DNA of 64,000 nt from Gloeophyllum trabeum ATCC 11539 (lineage: Eukaryota; Basidiomycota; Agaricomycetes; Gloeophyllales; Gloeophyllaceae), in the NCBI RefSeq assembly GCF_000344685.1, contig NW_006920424.1:260030-324029 (forward strand), read 5' to 3'. The position numbers and the translations under genes are program-made. The notes beneath the pieces were generated by a model. The model was not told the origin of the DNA. It did not search any database and worked only from the letters and a program-made list of their open reading frames with translations. Shown one piece after another: positions 21,381 to 32,817 of the stretch. Position 1 is the stretch's first letter, and every line of letters starts with the position of its first letter.

Positions 21381-22775
21381 ATGAACGGCAGTCACCCCAA
21401 TCCCGAGAGTCTCAAGAGCTACGTGTCTATGGCGTACTTGCACCCGCTAACCCAAGATCCCAAGATGCAGACCGTCGATGGCACGGGTTTCGCAGACACA
21501 TGGCCCCGATTTGGTGCCACCCCAGCCATGAGAAGGCCGCCGGGGTCAAGGATTCTCAAACTTGTTCATCCTCTGTCATTGGACCGTGTCATGACCGCTA
21601 GTCGTCAATGTAAGTGCCACAACGTTCCACCGCTTTGATTGACCCCTCATCCCCCCAGACTTCTCCCGTATCCCCGACGTTCCGGTGATATGGGGTAATG
21701 ACTCCCTCAACCTGCCCGCGCAAGGCATTATCGAGCTTGACGAGGAGGCCAAAGAGGAGCTGACGGTACACGACCTCCCCAGCTTCTCAGAGGCGCTCAA
21801 TGCATCCGTCCTTTCTACCCTCGAAGAGTGCATGCGGAAGTTGGCCGACAATGAGGCACAGTGGGAGACCGCGACCTTCAGGAATATCTCTCACATGCGG
21901 CCGGTTCCTGGCGCCTTCTGGGATACGTATGCGCTCCCGAAGCCATCAACCCAGGTACGGTAGTTCAATATCGGGGGGTTACGAAGCAGTATTCATCTCT
22001 ATCTCAGCCTGGCGAGACGGAAGCAGGGATCGCTCTAGTATTGCTAGCCTTGCCACCGGGCCTGGCAGGTAAGGGTGATTTGATAGACTTCTGCGAGGCG
22101 CGAATGGTAAGCAGCAACAGCTCCCTGTGGGTTGGGTCCCATAGCTGACGGAGTAATAGATTCCCACTGGGAGGCTCGACCAAGATCGTGAAGGACCCCT
22201 CCATGACCCACGTAGATGGGCTGTTTATGAGACTATTTGGGCCGCGGTACGTCTTTTTTGGCAAAGTCTGCAAAGAACCCTCGCTCAAGATGCACATTTC
22301 GTCAGCTATACGACGCGTGTGCGGCTACACGGTGCCATTTCTTTGCCGTCACCAATTACGACTACTGGGCCCTGGGTGTCTTCAGCGAAAGTATGCCACT
22401 CTCACTTTCTCCCCCGAAAGCACACTCATGAGCTTTCCCCTAGCGAAAATGATGGTCCAGACATTCGATCTGATCCCTAGGCCCGGTGTTCAAGATACGA
22501 GGCATTTGGACCATCCTGGGCTGGCCGACTTCAACAGCCGCGTGACCCTTTTCCAGATGCTACTCTGGTGGTGCTTGGTAGCTCGTGGCCAGGCTAATCA
22601 GTGGCCTCTCCCTCGGGTGAGTTATATCTCTCTGCCCTAATTACAAATTCTTTACTGATGTTGTCTCTAGGAGGATTCAGTTGACCCGCTGCTCTTCTGC
22701 GATGAATTTATCGGCTCGACTGGACCCCAGGTGAGGGGCTGGGCGCCCGACGGAACTCCTGCCATGTACCGCTAG
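21381..22775 (+). CDS. lineage-specific multi-exon protein, second intact family member
   Basis: Function unknown. Exon 1 encodes MNGSHPNPESLKSYVSMAYL and ends at ...MTASRQ with a GTAAGT donor. Exon 2 opens YFSRIPDVPVIWG and closes at ALPKPSTQ. Exon 3 is PGETEAGIALVLLALPPGLA to CEARM. Exon 4 holds RRWAVYETIWAA. Exon 5 is LYDACAATRCHFFAVTNYDY. Exon 6 has TLFQMLLWWCLVARGQANQW. The last exon starts EDSVDPLLFCDEFIGS, and reading through a weak GTGAGG site gives a stop at 22775. Block order and intron phases match 12949-14368, with weak residue identity, so the two copies are old. There is no signal peptide and no known domain. Its 3' end faces the 3' end of PSF1, 262 bp away. Confidence 0.8.
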
Positions 22776-23037
22776 CTGTATCTTCCCGCATAGAGAACTC
22801 CAATGCTGTACAACACTAATAGCCTGCTGCCTGTCTTACATGTACCAGAGCCCGAATATACAATTTCTCACTATTCTCTGGGCTGGAGCCCAAGGAGTAC
22901 ATCCGGCCTTCCCGCGCCGCGGGCTTTGATGGCGTCCCAGGAGTCGGCAGAGGGAGGTAGAGCTTGCAGCTGTATTAGACGTAATAAGGTAACTCGACGA
23001 CGATGTGAATGCCCCACTACAAGACACGCACGATACA

Positions 23038-23649
23038 CTAGACCTCCTCGAGGTATCCTTGCACGATCAGGTGCTCTATATCGGCTCGGCGCACCATAAA
23101 TCGCTGACCCTTCTTGAAGTCGATCGTCCCAAGCTCCGTCTGTATGACCCCGCAATCCCGCACTACCCGTACGAGCACATGTAGGTCCTTTGGCGGCTGT
23201 GTGATGCCCGCAGTAATGTCAAGCTCGTCGGAGAACTCGCTGCGGAAGTCCATGACGGCGGAGTTGTACTGTTTCAGGAAATCCACTTCGTGAGGTGACA
23301 GCTTCCCGCGTATGTCCTGGTCGGAAAGCAGATGAGGCAGGGCTCCGCCGACGGCCCAGTACATGTCTCGCAGTCTGTCAATCCGATGCGAGTGGTAGGC
23401 GAGGAGACAGCGTTTGTTGCGGAGGATAGCGGTTTGGTAAATGAGGAGGGATGGGTTGGCCCCGTCGAACTCCGGGTCTGCGAGATTTTCGAGTGTGGAT
23501 GCGATCATCTGTTCCAGTTGTCGCTGCTCCCGGATAATGGAGCGTATGAGGGGATCGTTGTACTTCAGTAATGTGTCCGTTGCCGTCGATCGCCGCGACT
23601 CTGTTACAAGCTGTGTTGCAAGGTCCCCGAACTGTCGAGTTTCCGTCAT
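23038..23649 (-). CDS. PSF1: GINS DNA-replication complex subunit Psf1
   Basis: Psf1 is one of four subunits of GINS, part of the CMG helicase that unwinds DNA at replication forks. The 203-residue length is normal for the family and there is no intron. The sequence shows the helical A-domain typical of Psf1 (LLKYNDPLIRSIIREQRQLE, ILRNKRCLLAYHSHRIDRLR) and the C-terminal B-domain signature KKGQRFMVRRADIEHLIVQG ending YLEEV. The start MTETRQFGDLATQLV fits the family. It lies downstream, on the same strand, of the gene at 24085-25444. Confidence 0.96.
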   Translation of the reverse strand: MTETRQFGDLATQLVTESRRSTATDTLLKYNDPLIRSIIREQRQLEQMIASTLENLADPEFDGANPSLLIYQTAILRNKRCLLAYHSHRIDRLRDMYWAVGGALPHLLSDQDIRGKLSPHEVDFLKQYNSAVMDFRSEFSDELDITAGITQPPKDLHVLVRVVRDCGVIQTELGTIDFKKGQRFMVRRADIEHLIVQGYLEEV

Positions 23650-24084
23650 TTTGCAAGAATATGGCTGATCACGATGGACAATATATGATACTTTGAGGCA
23701 TCAATAGAACTCAGAGAGAGTAATGGTAATGGGCTCCCAGCTTGCGGGACAGGCAGACGGTAAGCCGGAAAGGGTAAAGGAAGACGCGTACCGATAATGA
23801 GACGCGGTGTTACGGGACGCGTTGGTAACGGTCACACTTCCCTGCGAGGAATGGGTCTTTACTAGACGACTGCCGTCGAGAATGGTCCTGACTAGCAGTC
23901 ATGAAGAAGAGGAGGCCCAGCGTATGAGTGGTGATATATTTGTCATTACAGGACGTCGATGCAGATAGCGACATATGCTCTACTGTAGGGTATTACAGAG
24001 TTGGGATTCAATACTACCGGTACCGCGAGATAACATCCAGTACAGGGGTTCGACCTGTTTTACGAGCAGTGATCGAAAGTCTCG
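23650..24084. other. intergenic, upstream of PSF1
   Basis: A 435-bp spacer between two genes on the minus strand. It should contain the PSF1 promoter and the 3' end of the upstream gene. No clear TATA box or repeat was seen. Confidence 0.6.
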
Positions 24085-25444
24085 TTACGACCGCTTTCTT
24101 TCGCTCAAGGAGGATGTACGGGGCTGTGAACCCTCACAAGCTGCGCCAGCACCTACACCTGGCTTCGGTGCGCTATCACTGCCTCCCAGACCCAATTTGC
24201 CCAGAGCCGCTCGAAGCATGTCGTACGCGGAAAGATGCGGTGCTGGGTGGATAGAGTTGATGGTGTGCGTGCTGACAAGGCCTGAGGTGGGCGAGAAGGT
24301 ATACGTCGATGCGCTGGACGGGAAAATGGCCGTGAGCAATCCAGCAATCGAGAAGAAAGCAAAGAGACTTACATATCCCATTCACCAGTTGCTCCGCTGA
24401 CCCTGTTGATCCCAGACACGCCCAACCGCACGAACATGCTCTTCTGCCTCCTATGCAGACTGTCTCGTGGGTTTGCACTCTCAGATCCGGGCGATACCTG
24501 TCCGAAGGAAGGGGAGTCGTTCGAGCGCGAGGCAGAAGATTGCACGGTAACTTTGCGCAGCTCGACGGACAAGTCTGTGTAGAGCGCTTTCATTGTGTGG
24601 CGCAGGAAGACGGAAGACGCCATGTATAGCGGGAGACCTAGTTACATACAACTCAGGACCCGCGCTCTTTGCTGGAGAATAAGATTGGAGACATACCTTC
24701 TAGGTGCCATGTCCGAGGAAAAGGAGGGGGCAGCGCGGTAGGTGGGGTGTAGGACAGGATGACCTTGGGGCTGTATATCTCCTCAACATCATCCCGCCCC
24801 GGTATCTTCCCTCCCCTCTTCAGTATGTTCCCGTCGTTCATAGCAGGCCCTTGGCTGCGGTCCACAGCTGCGACCAGCCCAATCTCGAAGAAATCCGGCA
24901 GGGTCTGCTGCAGCACGTAGATAGCTCGACCTGTGTGGGTTGGAGGGATTCCGAAACGAGCATGTCAGACTGAGAGTAGTATCAGAGAACCTTCTTCTCT
25001 GGGATATGGAGGCAAGGACGTACCTGTACGGATTTCCCATTCCTGGTCCGACATCGACCGCCCTTCGGGCTCATCTTGAGGTCGTGGTGCTTCACCATTG
25101 CTGCTGTACAGAGAATCTCTCCCGACTGGTATACCCGGAGTTCCATGCTCAAGCGACCGAGAACTGGAGGCGACGTCCATGTGCACCAACCGCCTCAAAT
25201 GTTGAACGGTGGATGGAGGTTTCCGTCTCGCGTATCGGAGGAGCTGGCATCGTACCCTTGCGTTCATCGTGACAGGCAAGCAAGCAGAACAGATTGGCGG
25301 TGCAGAGAAAGGGTAGGCGCGAGCTTACTGCGCTGAGGTCGTTGCTGGAGTTGAGTATACGTTGCGGCTCATTCCAGAATTGTCCATCACGGATCCGGAG
25401 ATGAAGATGGTCTTCAGACAGGCCGAGCCGCCGCAGGGACACAT
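24085..25444 (-). CDS. conserved fungal protein of unknown function
   Basis: Not assigned to a named family. Exons join in phase: a short first exon ending TPATTSA; then VRCQLLRYARRKPPSTVQHL through DQEWEIRT; GRAIYVLQQTLPDFFEIGLV through YSPKVILSYTPP and FPRTWHLE; GLPLYMASSVFLRHTMKALY with LRKVTVQ and KSMFVRLGVSGINRVSG; and last ASTYTFSPTSGLVSTHTINS with HPAPHLSAYDMLRAALGKL, ending at 24085. The alternation of a helix and long strand-like segments around the YSP and FVR blocks resembles a cone-shaped alpha+beta (NTF2-like) fold, but this is only an impression. The start could be at 25444 or at an internal Met near 25387. It looks intact and conserved rather than species-specific. Confidence 0.75.
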
Positions 25445-25787
25445 TATTCCTTATGCAAGAATGTATACGCACTCAGCTCTGACCGCTTCATTTGCGCCAG
25501 ACTTGGTGTAGAAATTGACGATAAACGGAGGACACTCAAAAGTTAACAAGGAGCAATGAATATGCGGAGGAACTCGAGTGACGGAGAGAACGCTTTAGCA
25601 ACGCAGGGGCAATAAGCCAAGAGTATCCTTCCATTACAATTCCACGATCCGGGTATAAAGGGGTAATAGCAATGTGCGATCTAAGCGAGAAGAGGAACAT
25701 TAACCATACACCCGCTACGACCTCTCTTTAGATCCTAAGTGCACACGAAAGGGTTTGAAATGCAAGGGCGGAGGTTGAGCGCGACAC

Positions 25788-26488
25788 TTAAAGGTCTTCG
25801 CACCACGGGAGGTCCTCATCGTCAATGTCATCAGTGGGGGCGGCCTCGACAGCGGCAGCAGTCGCAGTAGCGGGGATGCTCGCTCCGTGCAGAACAGCTC
25901 CGGAGGGGGCAGCGGGAGCCTGGACGGTGGGAGCTACGCAAAGGACCTGCAGAACGACGATCGTCAGAGAGAAGCGTTGAAGGCAAACTAGGCGCCTTGC
26001 TGCATACCTCTCCGATGTACAAGTTAGAACAAGCCTCGTCGAGCTGGGGATTGTTCGCGAGGAGGATGGTTGAGTTCATCCCATGGGCCGCCTGGACGGC
26101 ATCGCATGAGTCATCCGGCTGCACGACATAGGTCGTGGTGCAGTCCTCGCCGGGGTAGCCCAGGCAGAGGGTGTCGCCCGGGTTGAGGTTGGAGCAGGTA
26201 GCGTCGATCTTGTCAGTGTTCACAGCCGCAAGCTGGTAGCTGAATAGAAATGAGTCTGCGGGTGTAGGGGATAGAACGACGGAGAAGCACTTACGTAGAG
26301 ACGTTCTGAGCGGCCGAGATGGAATCACAGATGTCTCCCTCCTGAATGGTGTAGCTCCGAGCGCAATCGGCAGCCATGACTGCTATCTTCGTCAATACGC
26401 ACTCTAGGAGCGCATTTTTTCCTGGCAACTCACCCTGGGCAGCGAACGGGAGCACGGCGATGAGAGCGACGACGGTCTGGGAGAACAT
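25788..26488 (-). CDS. secreted double-LysM protein
   Basis: LysM domains bind chitin or peptidoglycan sugars. The N-terminus MFSQTVVALIAVLPFAAQ is a signal peptide. After an in-phase intron the mature part starts AVMAADCARSYTIQEGDICD, the first LysM, with SISAAQNVSTYQL and SNLNPGDTLCLGYPGEDC. The second LysM is TTTYVVQPDDSCDAVQAAHG through NNPQLDEACSNLYIGEVLCV. A Pro/Ala-rich linker and an acidic tail (IDDEDLPWCEDL) end at 25788. Many Cys residues support an extracellular protein. There is no catalytic domain or membrane anchor. Similar proteins in fungi shield cell-wall chitin or act as effectors, but the tail and saprotroph-like setting give no direct evidence for an effector role. Confidence 0.9.
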
Positions 26489-27599
26489 GATTTCACGAAA
26501 GCGAGCGAAATAAGAAACGAATGTGGTTTCAACGACAGACGGAGAATAGACACAAATGTGCTGCTCGTCGACTAGGAGGGAGGCAGCAAAAGTGAGGGTA
26601 TGTGGGAGAGAGCGGTATGTACTTGAGGCACACTGGAAGAATGATTGACCTTGGCGAGCTCGGCTGTGGCGCCAGCCTATGTTGTTCTTCTGGAATCATG
26701 AGGGACGTCGACCCCGTTTCCTTGACGATATGATATCTTGGGCATCGCGCCCAGAATGTATCCTTTGTCGGTCGCCCCATCGAGACAGGGGACAAGGTCA
26801 ACCGTAATTTCTGCACTTTGCAGTTTTGGACGATGCTGACGAAACTTGGACAGCTTTAAATCTCTTTTAATTCTGCTACAATTGCAACGGAGGTCATTGA
26901 ACTCGCTCTGCAGCTCACATGCTCTATAGCTACACGCCCGTCCGGCGTCGACCTTGGAATAAGACCGGCGGGGATACCCGGTGGCGATGTGACTTAGGTC
27001 TCGGTTGACCCCCTCTCGGGACCTATCCAGACCAAAATCGACACTAAATAGGTCGTCGCTCGACCGGGACCTCATACGATATTGACGGCTGACATCACAG
27101 AGATCCCCTTTGCCCGTTGTGCAACTGGTATTCTACCAAGGTCTATAAGACATATGTCTAGAGGTCATGGTGATTTTTGTATCATGTCGCGATTGTCTCG
27201 TTATTGTAATGTAGTGCAGTGATACAATGATATGATTATTGTTATATCTAACATTGGTACATAGATAGTAGAGATATCAGATTAAACATCGAATAGAGGA
27301 CAGCCAGTCCCCAGGGTTGTCGTCTGCACCGCCTGCAACACTCACCCTGTATCACATGAGCACCATTTACCGCAGAGGGCATGGCGCACATGTGCCGGCG
27401 GTCCTCCGCGTGCGAGGACGCGACGCGGCGGCCCATGTCATACATTGCGGGGAGCTCCTACAGGATGCTCTCCCTCCCAGCCTGTTTCTCTCGATGAGCT
27501 GCAGCCTGAGGCCAATCCCATCCATCATCCGCCTCGCCTCCACAACAAGTCTGCGGCATTCCGTGGCACAGTCACTAGGGATCGCAAATACAGTTATCC

Positions 27600-27830
27600 A
27601 AGATGGTGAAAGCTAATACAATTTTTATGTACAGGATCTGGTTCAGCATGAACAGGCGGTCTGGGTTCCAGCTCGCCTGGAAGATGGTGGCAAATGCACG
27701 GCTGACCTCATTCAGCATTCAGTCGGGGAGCGGCATTTTGAAGTCGTAGCTCTTGAGGATGATGCGGGCACTGCACAGGAAGAGGGGGTGATAGATCATG
27801 TTGTCGAAGTCAGTTGATGTGAGAGACCTG
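27600..27830 (-). pseudogene. decayed coding fragment, family not recognised
   Basis: Reading the minus strand from about 27830 gives a coding-like string (TSTDFDNMIYHPLFLCSARI, then LKSYDFKMPLPD), a stop, and continuation in the same frame (MLNEVSRAFATIFQASWNPD). Codon use and hydrophobic pattern look like a helical protein. No start, splice signals or partner exons were found. It is a relic or a mis-sequenced exon. Confidence 0.3.
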
Positions 27831-28193
27831 CCGTTGCAGGGTGGTCCTCGATGGCACCACCTACATACTATAACAGACAATTGAAGTCAGTATCATCTCT
27901 GTCATCGCAGAGAGGATGATACCTTTACTGCCTTTGTGCATCTGAAACCTTGAGGCACAATACACGCTGTCAGAGTTTGCTGCACTTCAGACTGTGTTTG
28001 TCTCGGCAGACAGCTAACTACGTACCTCATTGCGAGAAGACGGCAGAGCATTGTTCTGGCGAAGGACGATTGACGAAGAGAGAAGGACACGAACAGCAAG
28101 GTTGAAGTTGAACGTTGACTTCGAGTCGGAACTTGAAAACGTCTCACTCAACACCCGCTCACGTGAGCACCAGCTTCGTGTGCCGAAGTCAGA

Positions 28194-28221
28194 CTTCAAG
28201 CTTCAAGCTTCAAGCTTCAAG
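28194..28221. repeat. 7-bp tandem repeat
   Basis: Four perfect head-to-tail copies of CTTCAAG in non-coding sequence. Confidence 0.95.
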
Positions 28222-28996
28222 TCAAGCGTCTGGCTGTGCACCCTAGGCCTGTTTCCCGGATCGCAAAGCTAATGCTATGATATAGTGCACCGAAGGGATT
28301 GAGAACATATGCAATTGAAACCCACAAAAGGCGTGCAAAATGAATATATGCACTTCATATTTCAGAATCACAAATATGGTCGCTGTACTAGTACATACAG
28401 GCAACAGGTCATGTAGGTATCCAGGATCCGATACCGCCGACCTCCCGACCTGATACCTGAGGCATATCTAGAGGATGTCCCTCCAACCTTGGGATTGCAG
28501 GCTCGGAACAATCCCTACTGGACAGCCACTTGAGATCCGACACCGAGAGCATTCCAGCTTCGGCCGGCAGACCCCGTCGACCTGAGCGCCGATTGGGCGT
28601 GTACCGGACCTGCTCTACGCATGGCAGTCTGGGATAAGCCAAGTGTACTTGTGTAAATATGCGTGGCTTTTCCCAAACTTTCTGCGGCATCGCACTATGG
28701 ACTATCAAGTGTGTCGCAGGGACGAAGGATCGACCTGGCCGCTGGGGCGCTTGCGAGATCCCGTTGATTTCAACAAGCCAAACAGGCGCCCTCTTCGCTG
28801 ATCTCCGTTACTTTGCCCTATATACTTCAACGTGGCTGTAATTATGAGCGCTCATCACGCAGGTCAAGGTTGAAGGTACGCTTTTCGGTTCATGACCCTG
28901 GGACCGTTGATGTATTGGAAGCAGAGCGCATGTAATCATTAGAGCTGCGGATGAAGCCTCTCTACTGACCCTCCCGCAACTCTGGCTCCACTGACA

Positions 28997-31848
28997 ATGC
29001 GGCCAGTGCTCATCCTCTTCCTGAAGCGCTGGGCCCTGTGGATCAAAGCACTTTCAGGTCGCGTGCTGCTGAAAGTCTTGGGGTGGCTGAGACCATTGCT
29101 TCAAGGTTTCGGCAATGGGCGCCGCGGAAATGGGGAAAGCAAAAGGAGGCATGAAAGTGATCCCACTGACTCACCCAGGGCGCATGACTATGAAGGGGAT
29201 ACGCCATTGTACGAGCAAAACGTAGAGCTCGCTCAACTTGAGTTTACCGACGCCCAATTGGAACAAGCGCGTTCATTGCAGGTCTGTCCAAGCGGGTACG
29301 CTTCGTGCAGCGCTGTGCCTCCCAACTTGCCTTCATCGCCTCGTGATTCATCTGCGCCTATGGCTTCTTTGTCGGACAAGGACCATGTCACGTCTTCCGG
29401 TACTCTAGCCGACATGCCACTGGACGATTCGCATGCTCAGAAGGAGACGTACGTAACCACGGGCAATCTTGCGTAACAGTAATGAGGGTTGAGACAAGGT
29501 GTATCTTGCTTGTGCCTCCAGGTTGCCACCGCATATTGGGCTCGTACGCACGAAGCCTGAATTCGTGACCGCTATAAGCACATCCAGGATCGCGCGATAC
29601 AACCGCGGAGACAAGATGTATAAGAGATATCTCATCTATCCGCAGCTGTATCATCTCATAGGTGTCACAGACGTCCAAGGACCGAGGCCTACGACTTCAG
29701 AATACCAGTAAATAAGCCACAAGGCGTACAGTAAGGACCCTGATTTAAATCGCTTTGCTCGACATTCTGACATGATGGGTGCTCAGAGCGGCCACGGATG
29801 CCATACCTGGAGGATGGAAGGCGTACGTTCATCCGGAGGGTGCTCTGTACTTCTTTCATGCAGATCAGGTACTAATGTACGTCTTTCAACTGGCCATTTG
29901 CTGACATCCCTACAGAGAATTTTCACAGAAGCAGACGTTCGCGACTCCGACATTCGCTCGTTCATTGATTCCTGTGTATGTGAGATCAAGTCCGTGCTAG
30001 AAGTAAGCGGCTTGGAACGCATCCCGGGCAGTGAATTGGCACTTGAAGTCCTGGAAGAACCTGACGCAGATGGGAACGTGCACAGGACGTGCGGATACTA
30101 TTTCGTCGACGTCTCTCTCAGATCCTTGTTCTGGCTGGAGGAGTACGACGCGGCCTCCATGCTGGTGGAAATCGAAGGCGAAACTTCCGAGGACCATATC
30201 CGTGAGCTTACTCACGCGGGATTGATACATTGTGTTGAGAGCATTTGGGCAGGTTCGGAGCTGGAAGCGCGCTTTTGGTATGAGTTATCTGCCTACAGGT
30301 ATGCTTTGGCAAGTTCTACAAACTCTTGCCAGGTTCTGATGCCGCTTTACATTAGCTCAGTGACCCGCTCATCCCAGTAGGAGCCACTGTGAATTCTTTC
30401 CTGAGCCCCGGGACGTTCCGGACGAATATGTCAAGGAATTGATGGCTATCTTGGTTCATGCTAGCATAGGTGAGCATGTCGCATCCTGTGCGCCTCTAGG
30501 ACTAGGGTAGACCTACCTTCATAGATGGAATCACTTCTTCTGCGTCCACATACCCCTACAATTACGAAGATACGCTCAAAATGATGGACGTGATTGAACG
30601 CCTTGGATGTAAGTGTGAGCTCGAGAATCTCTCAGCGGCGTCACCGTCGGTGGCTTATCTATCTGATATCATCGTTGTGTAGTTGCGGGTGTCGTCAAAG
30701 GTTACTCGGCATGCGTCGTCAGTGAGTAGACAGTCACCAGTGTAATATATGCATCCTCAACCTAAGCCACATGCGCCTTAGGCAGGCTCATGGCAGTGTT
30801 CGGTATGCCTCATGTCCTACCCTGGTCTCTCTGCATATGAATAATCACTTCCATTTTGATAGCACATGCCAGATTTTTGGATTATCACGGGCAGCGCGGC
30901 GCACGCCTAGCACGAAACCAGAGCATCTATGACTATGAAACTACAGTGGAGCACTCTCGATCGTTTGTCCTGCTTTCCTACGTTCTCCTCTACACCCCCA
31001 CTAGGTATCTATACATGCTGGAGAAGATGTGGGTCGACAAGGTCGTGAGCTTGTCCTCCTGGACTCGTTTCAACGAGCAGCTGCAGCAGGAATGGAGTAA
31101 CCTCTTATTGACGGTCCGTGTTTCACTGTTTGGAGTCTCGTTTATAATGACATTGGGGGTTCAACAGAGCACAGTAATGTTAACGGTGGATATCTCGTTC
31201 TTGGCTATCCAGAGCGTGGACGTCGGCTCTGCAGATGCCCCTCTACGGTGTGCAGCGCAGCTCGTGATTTACATATCCACGCTCGCGAGTGCGGGAAGTA
31301 TCATCCTTAGCCTGCTACTTCTGCGACAAGTGATCGTTTCACGAGGGGAGAGCGAGATGGAGGTCAGTTCATCCATATACGCCACTTTTCACACCCGACC
31401 GCGAAGTGAACCGTCACCGTATACTAGGAACAATACGTGTATCAGCTTCTCTCATCGCACTCTGGCCTGGAGACGCTTTCGATTATGTACAGCGTCCCTT
31501 TCGGTCTTCTACTCTGGTCGTACGTTTCGACTATCTTCTCGAACACGACAGAACCGCTCACTGTCACTCATGGCTTACAGCATGGCATCGTTCCTCCTTG
31601 CTTTCGCATTTCTGTGCTTCTCCTTTGATTCGACCTTCGCCGGGAACAGTTTGGCCGTGCGACTGCCCATTGCAGCGATGTGGATTCTTGTCTTATCGCC
31701 GCTCATCTGGTATTTCTTTGCGATGGGAACGCTAGCAGAGGCATGGCAGTGGCCTTGGGGCCTGATCAAGAACGCCCTGAGTGGCTTGCGGAAAGAGAGG
31801 CTCCTCGCGCGCCGTACGGACGTAAATACTCGAGGCCCGGACGTGTAG
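28997..31848 (+). CDS. WW-like domain plus C-terminal membrane protein
   Basis: This matches a large agaricomycete family known only from its domains: a WW-like module in the middle and several membrane spans at the C-terminus. The N-terminal exon has a basic/hydrophobic stretch (MRPVLILFLKRWALWIKALS) and a disordered region. After introns the WW-like block reads IPGGWKAYVHPEGALYFFHA, then DQRIFTEADVRDSDIRS. Further exons give CEFFPEPRDVPDEYVKELMA and YNYEDTLKMMDVIERLG. From about 30864 (HARFLDYHGQRGARLARNQS) to the end come membrane segments, including VDISFLAIQSVDVGS, ISTLASAGSIILSLLLLRQV and MASFLLAFAFLCF. At least eight introns were followed in phase, including one at about 31363-31427 that leads into EQYVYQLLSSHSGLETLSIM. 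The substrate or partner is unknown. The WW module may bind proline-rich ligands. Confidence 0.8.
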
Positions 31849-32160
31849 CACCCGACCTGTCGCTAGTCGTATGTTGGTCATCATAAATTAACGATGCAGT
31901 GGTGTTTGACATAATTCCGATCGATATCCACACCATATGCGTATGGTGACGCGTAGGTGGGCGTCCTGCTGGTCAAGCGAATCTATATATTTCCACGCAA
32001 GACGGCTCAAGCGCATTTGCCAGCAAGCATCCTTGTCGGCGTGATATTCCGTGTAAAGATATCCACACTCAACGGTCCTTTTTGTACCCGGAGACTCCGC
32101 AATCCACACACTTGTGAAGGCTCGTAGACGAGTATTATTAAAAAAATCAAGGCTCCTTCC
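31849..32160. other. intergenic, convergent spacer
   Basis: Between the stop of the WW/membrane gene and the stop of the PAH-domain gene. No gene, repeat or clear signal was seen. Confidence 0.6.
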
Positions 32161-32755
32161 CTATGCAGGTGCCCTCCTTGGACCTTCACCGGTCCTATCA
32201 TCGATTGTCGCGATGCTGGGGAGGCTCGGCCGTCGCGGTCTTTGGCCGTCCTCAGGCTCGTGCGCTATTTGCTCTGGCTGTCTGACCCACGCGTTGAAGT
32301 CCGCGATCAGGTGTGGATAGCCTGCCAGATGATAGGCGACTCTGCTGAGCAAGTTACGTTGATCTATCCTGGAGGACATTTATATGTGCAAAGCCACATG
32401 CAGTCAGCAATGTTATAACGCACACACACTAACACTAGAGGGACCTAACTCACTCTCCGGCGACGTAAGATATCAGCGCCCTGTTGATGCTATCCCAGAC
32501 CCACCACTTGTCTCTGAGCTCGCGCCGTATGTGACACACGAATACCCTTGCGTTGTTCAGGGAATTAGTACTGCCAGGCCGGGAGTCCTGGAGTGGTCTA
32601 AGTTCTTCACTGAATTGATATCTGGGTTGGACGTGAGAATGAAGATGTATCTCTGACATGCGAGGATAGTACTCAGGTAACTCGAATTCGAGTGCCATGC
32701 CCTCCGCTGGGTCTGGCAGAGGGAGGGGTGAATCTGACCGGGGGAAATAAGCCAT
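32161..32755 (-). CDS. small single PAH (Sin3-type paired amphipathic helix) domain protein
   Basis: PAH domains are four-helix modules of the Sin3 corepressor that bind repressor peptides. Here the two helical halves lie in two exons. The first exon (ATG at 32755) ends NNARVFVCHIRRELRDKWWV, WDSINRALISYVAGE. A GTGAGT donor and an acceptor near 32374 join it in phase to IDQRNLLSRVAYHLAGYPHL, IADFNAWVRQPEQ. This follows the PAH pattern of A..(F/Y)...V...L, then a pair of helices with (V/L)..L(F/A)..(H)P.L...FN.F. The tail is Pro/Arg-rich. At about 175 residues there is room for only one PAH and no histone-deacetylase interaction region, so it is not Sin3 itself. It could compete with Sin3 for partners. 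That role is inferred, while the domain call is fairly strong. Confidence 0.75.
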
Positions 32756-32817
32756 CTATTGGGTGAAAGGTTTTGAGCGGGCGGAAGCTGTGGATTGAGC
32801 GACGGCCACCGTGCCAC

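Larger units (their letters stand above)
26489..28996. other. relic-rich stretch without a supported intact gene
   Basis: Only short frames occur. On the minus strand around 27820-27600 a broken reading (NMIYHPLFLCSARIILKSYD, an in-frame stop, then FATIFQASWNPDRLFMLNQI) looks like a decayed gene of unknown type. A 7-bp tandem repeat lies at 28194-28221. The segment 28400-28990 shows nothing beyond possible upstream sequence of the 28997 gene. Confidence 0.5.

Noticed and set aside
24047..24070. GGTTCGACC string resembling a tRNA T-arm
   Set aside because: No acceptor stem, D-arm or anticodon arm could be folded around it.
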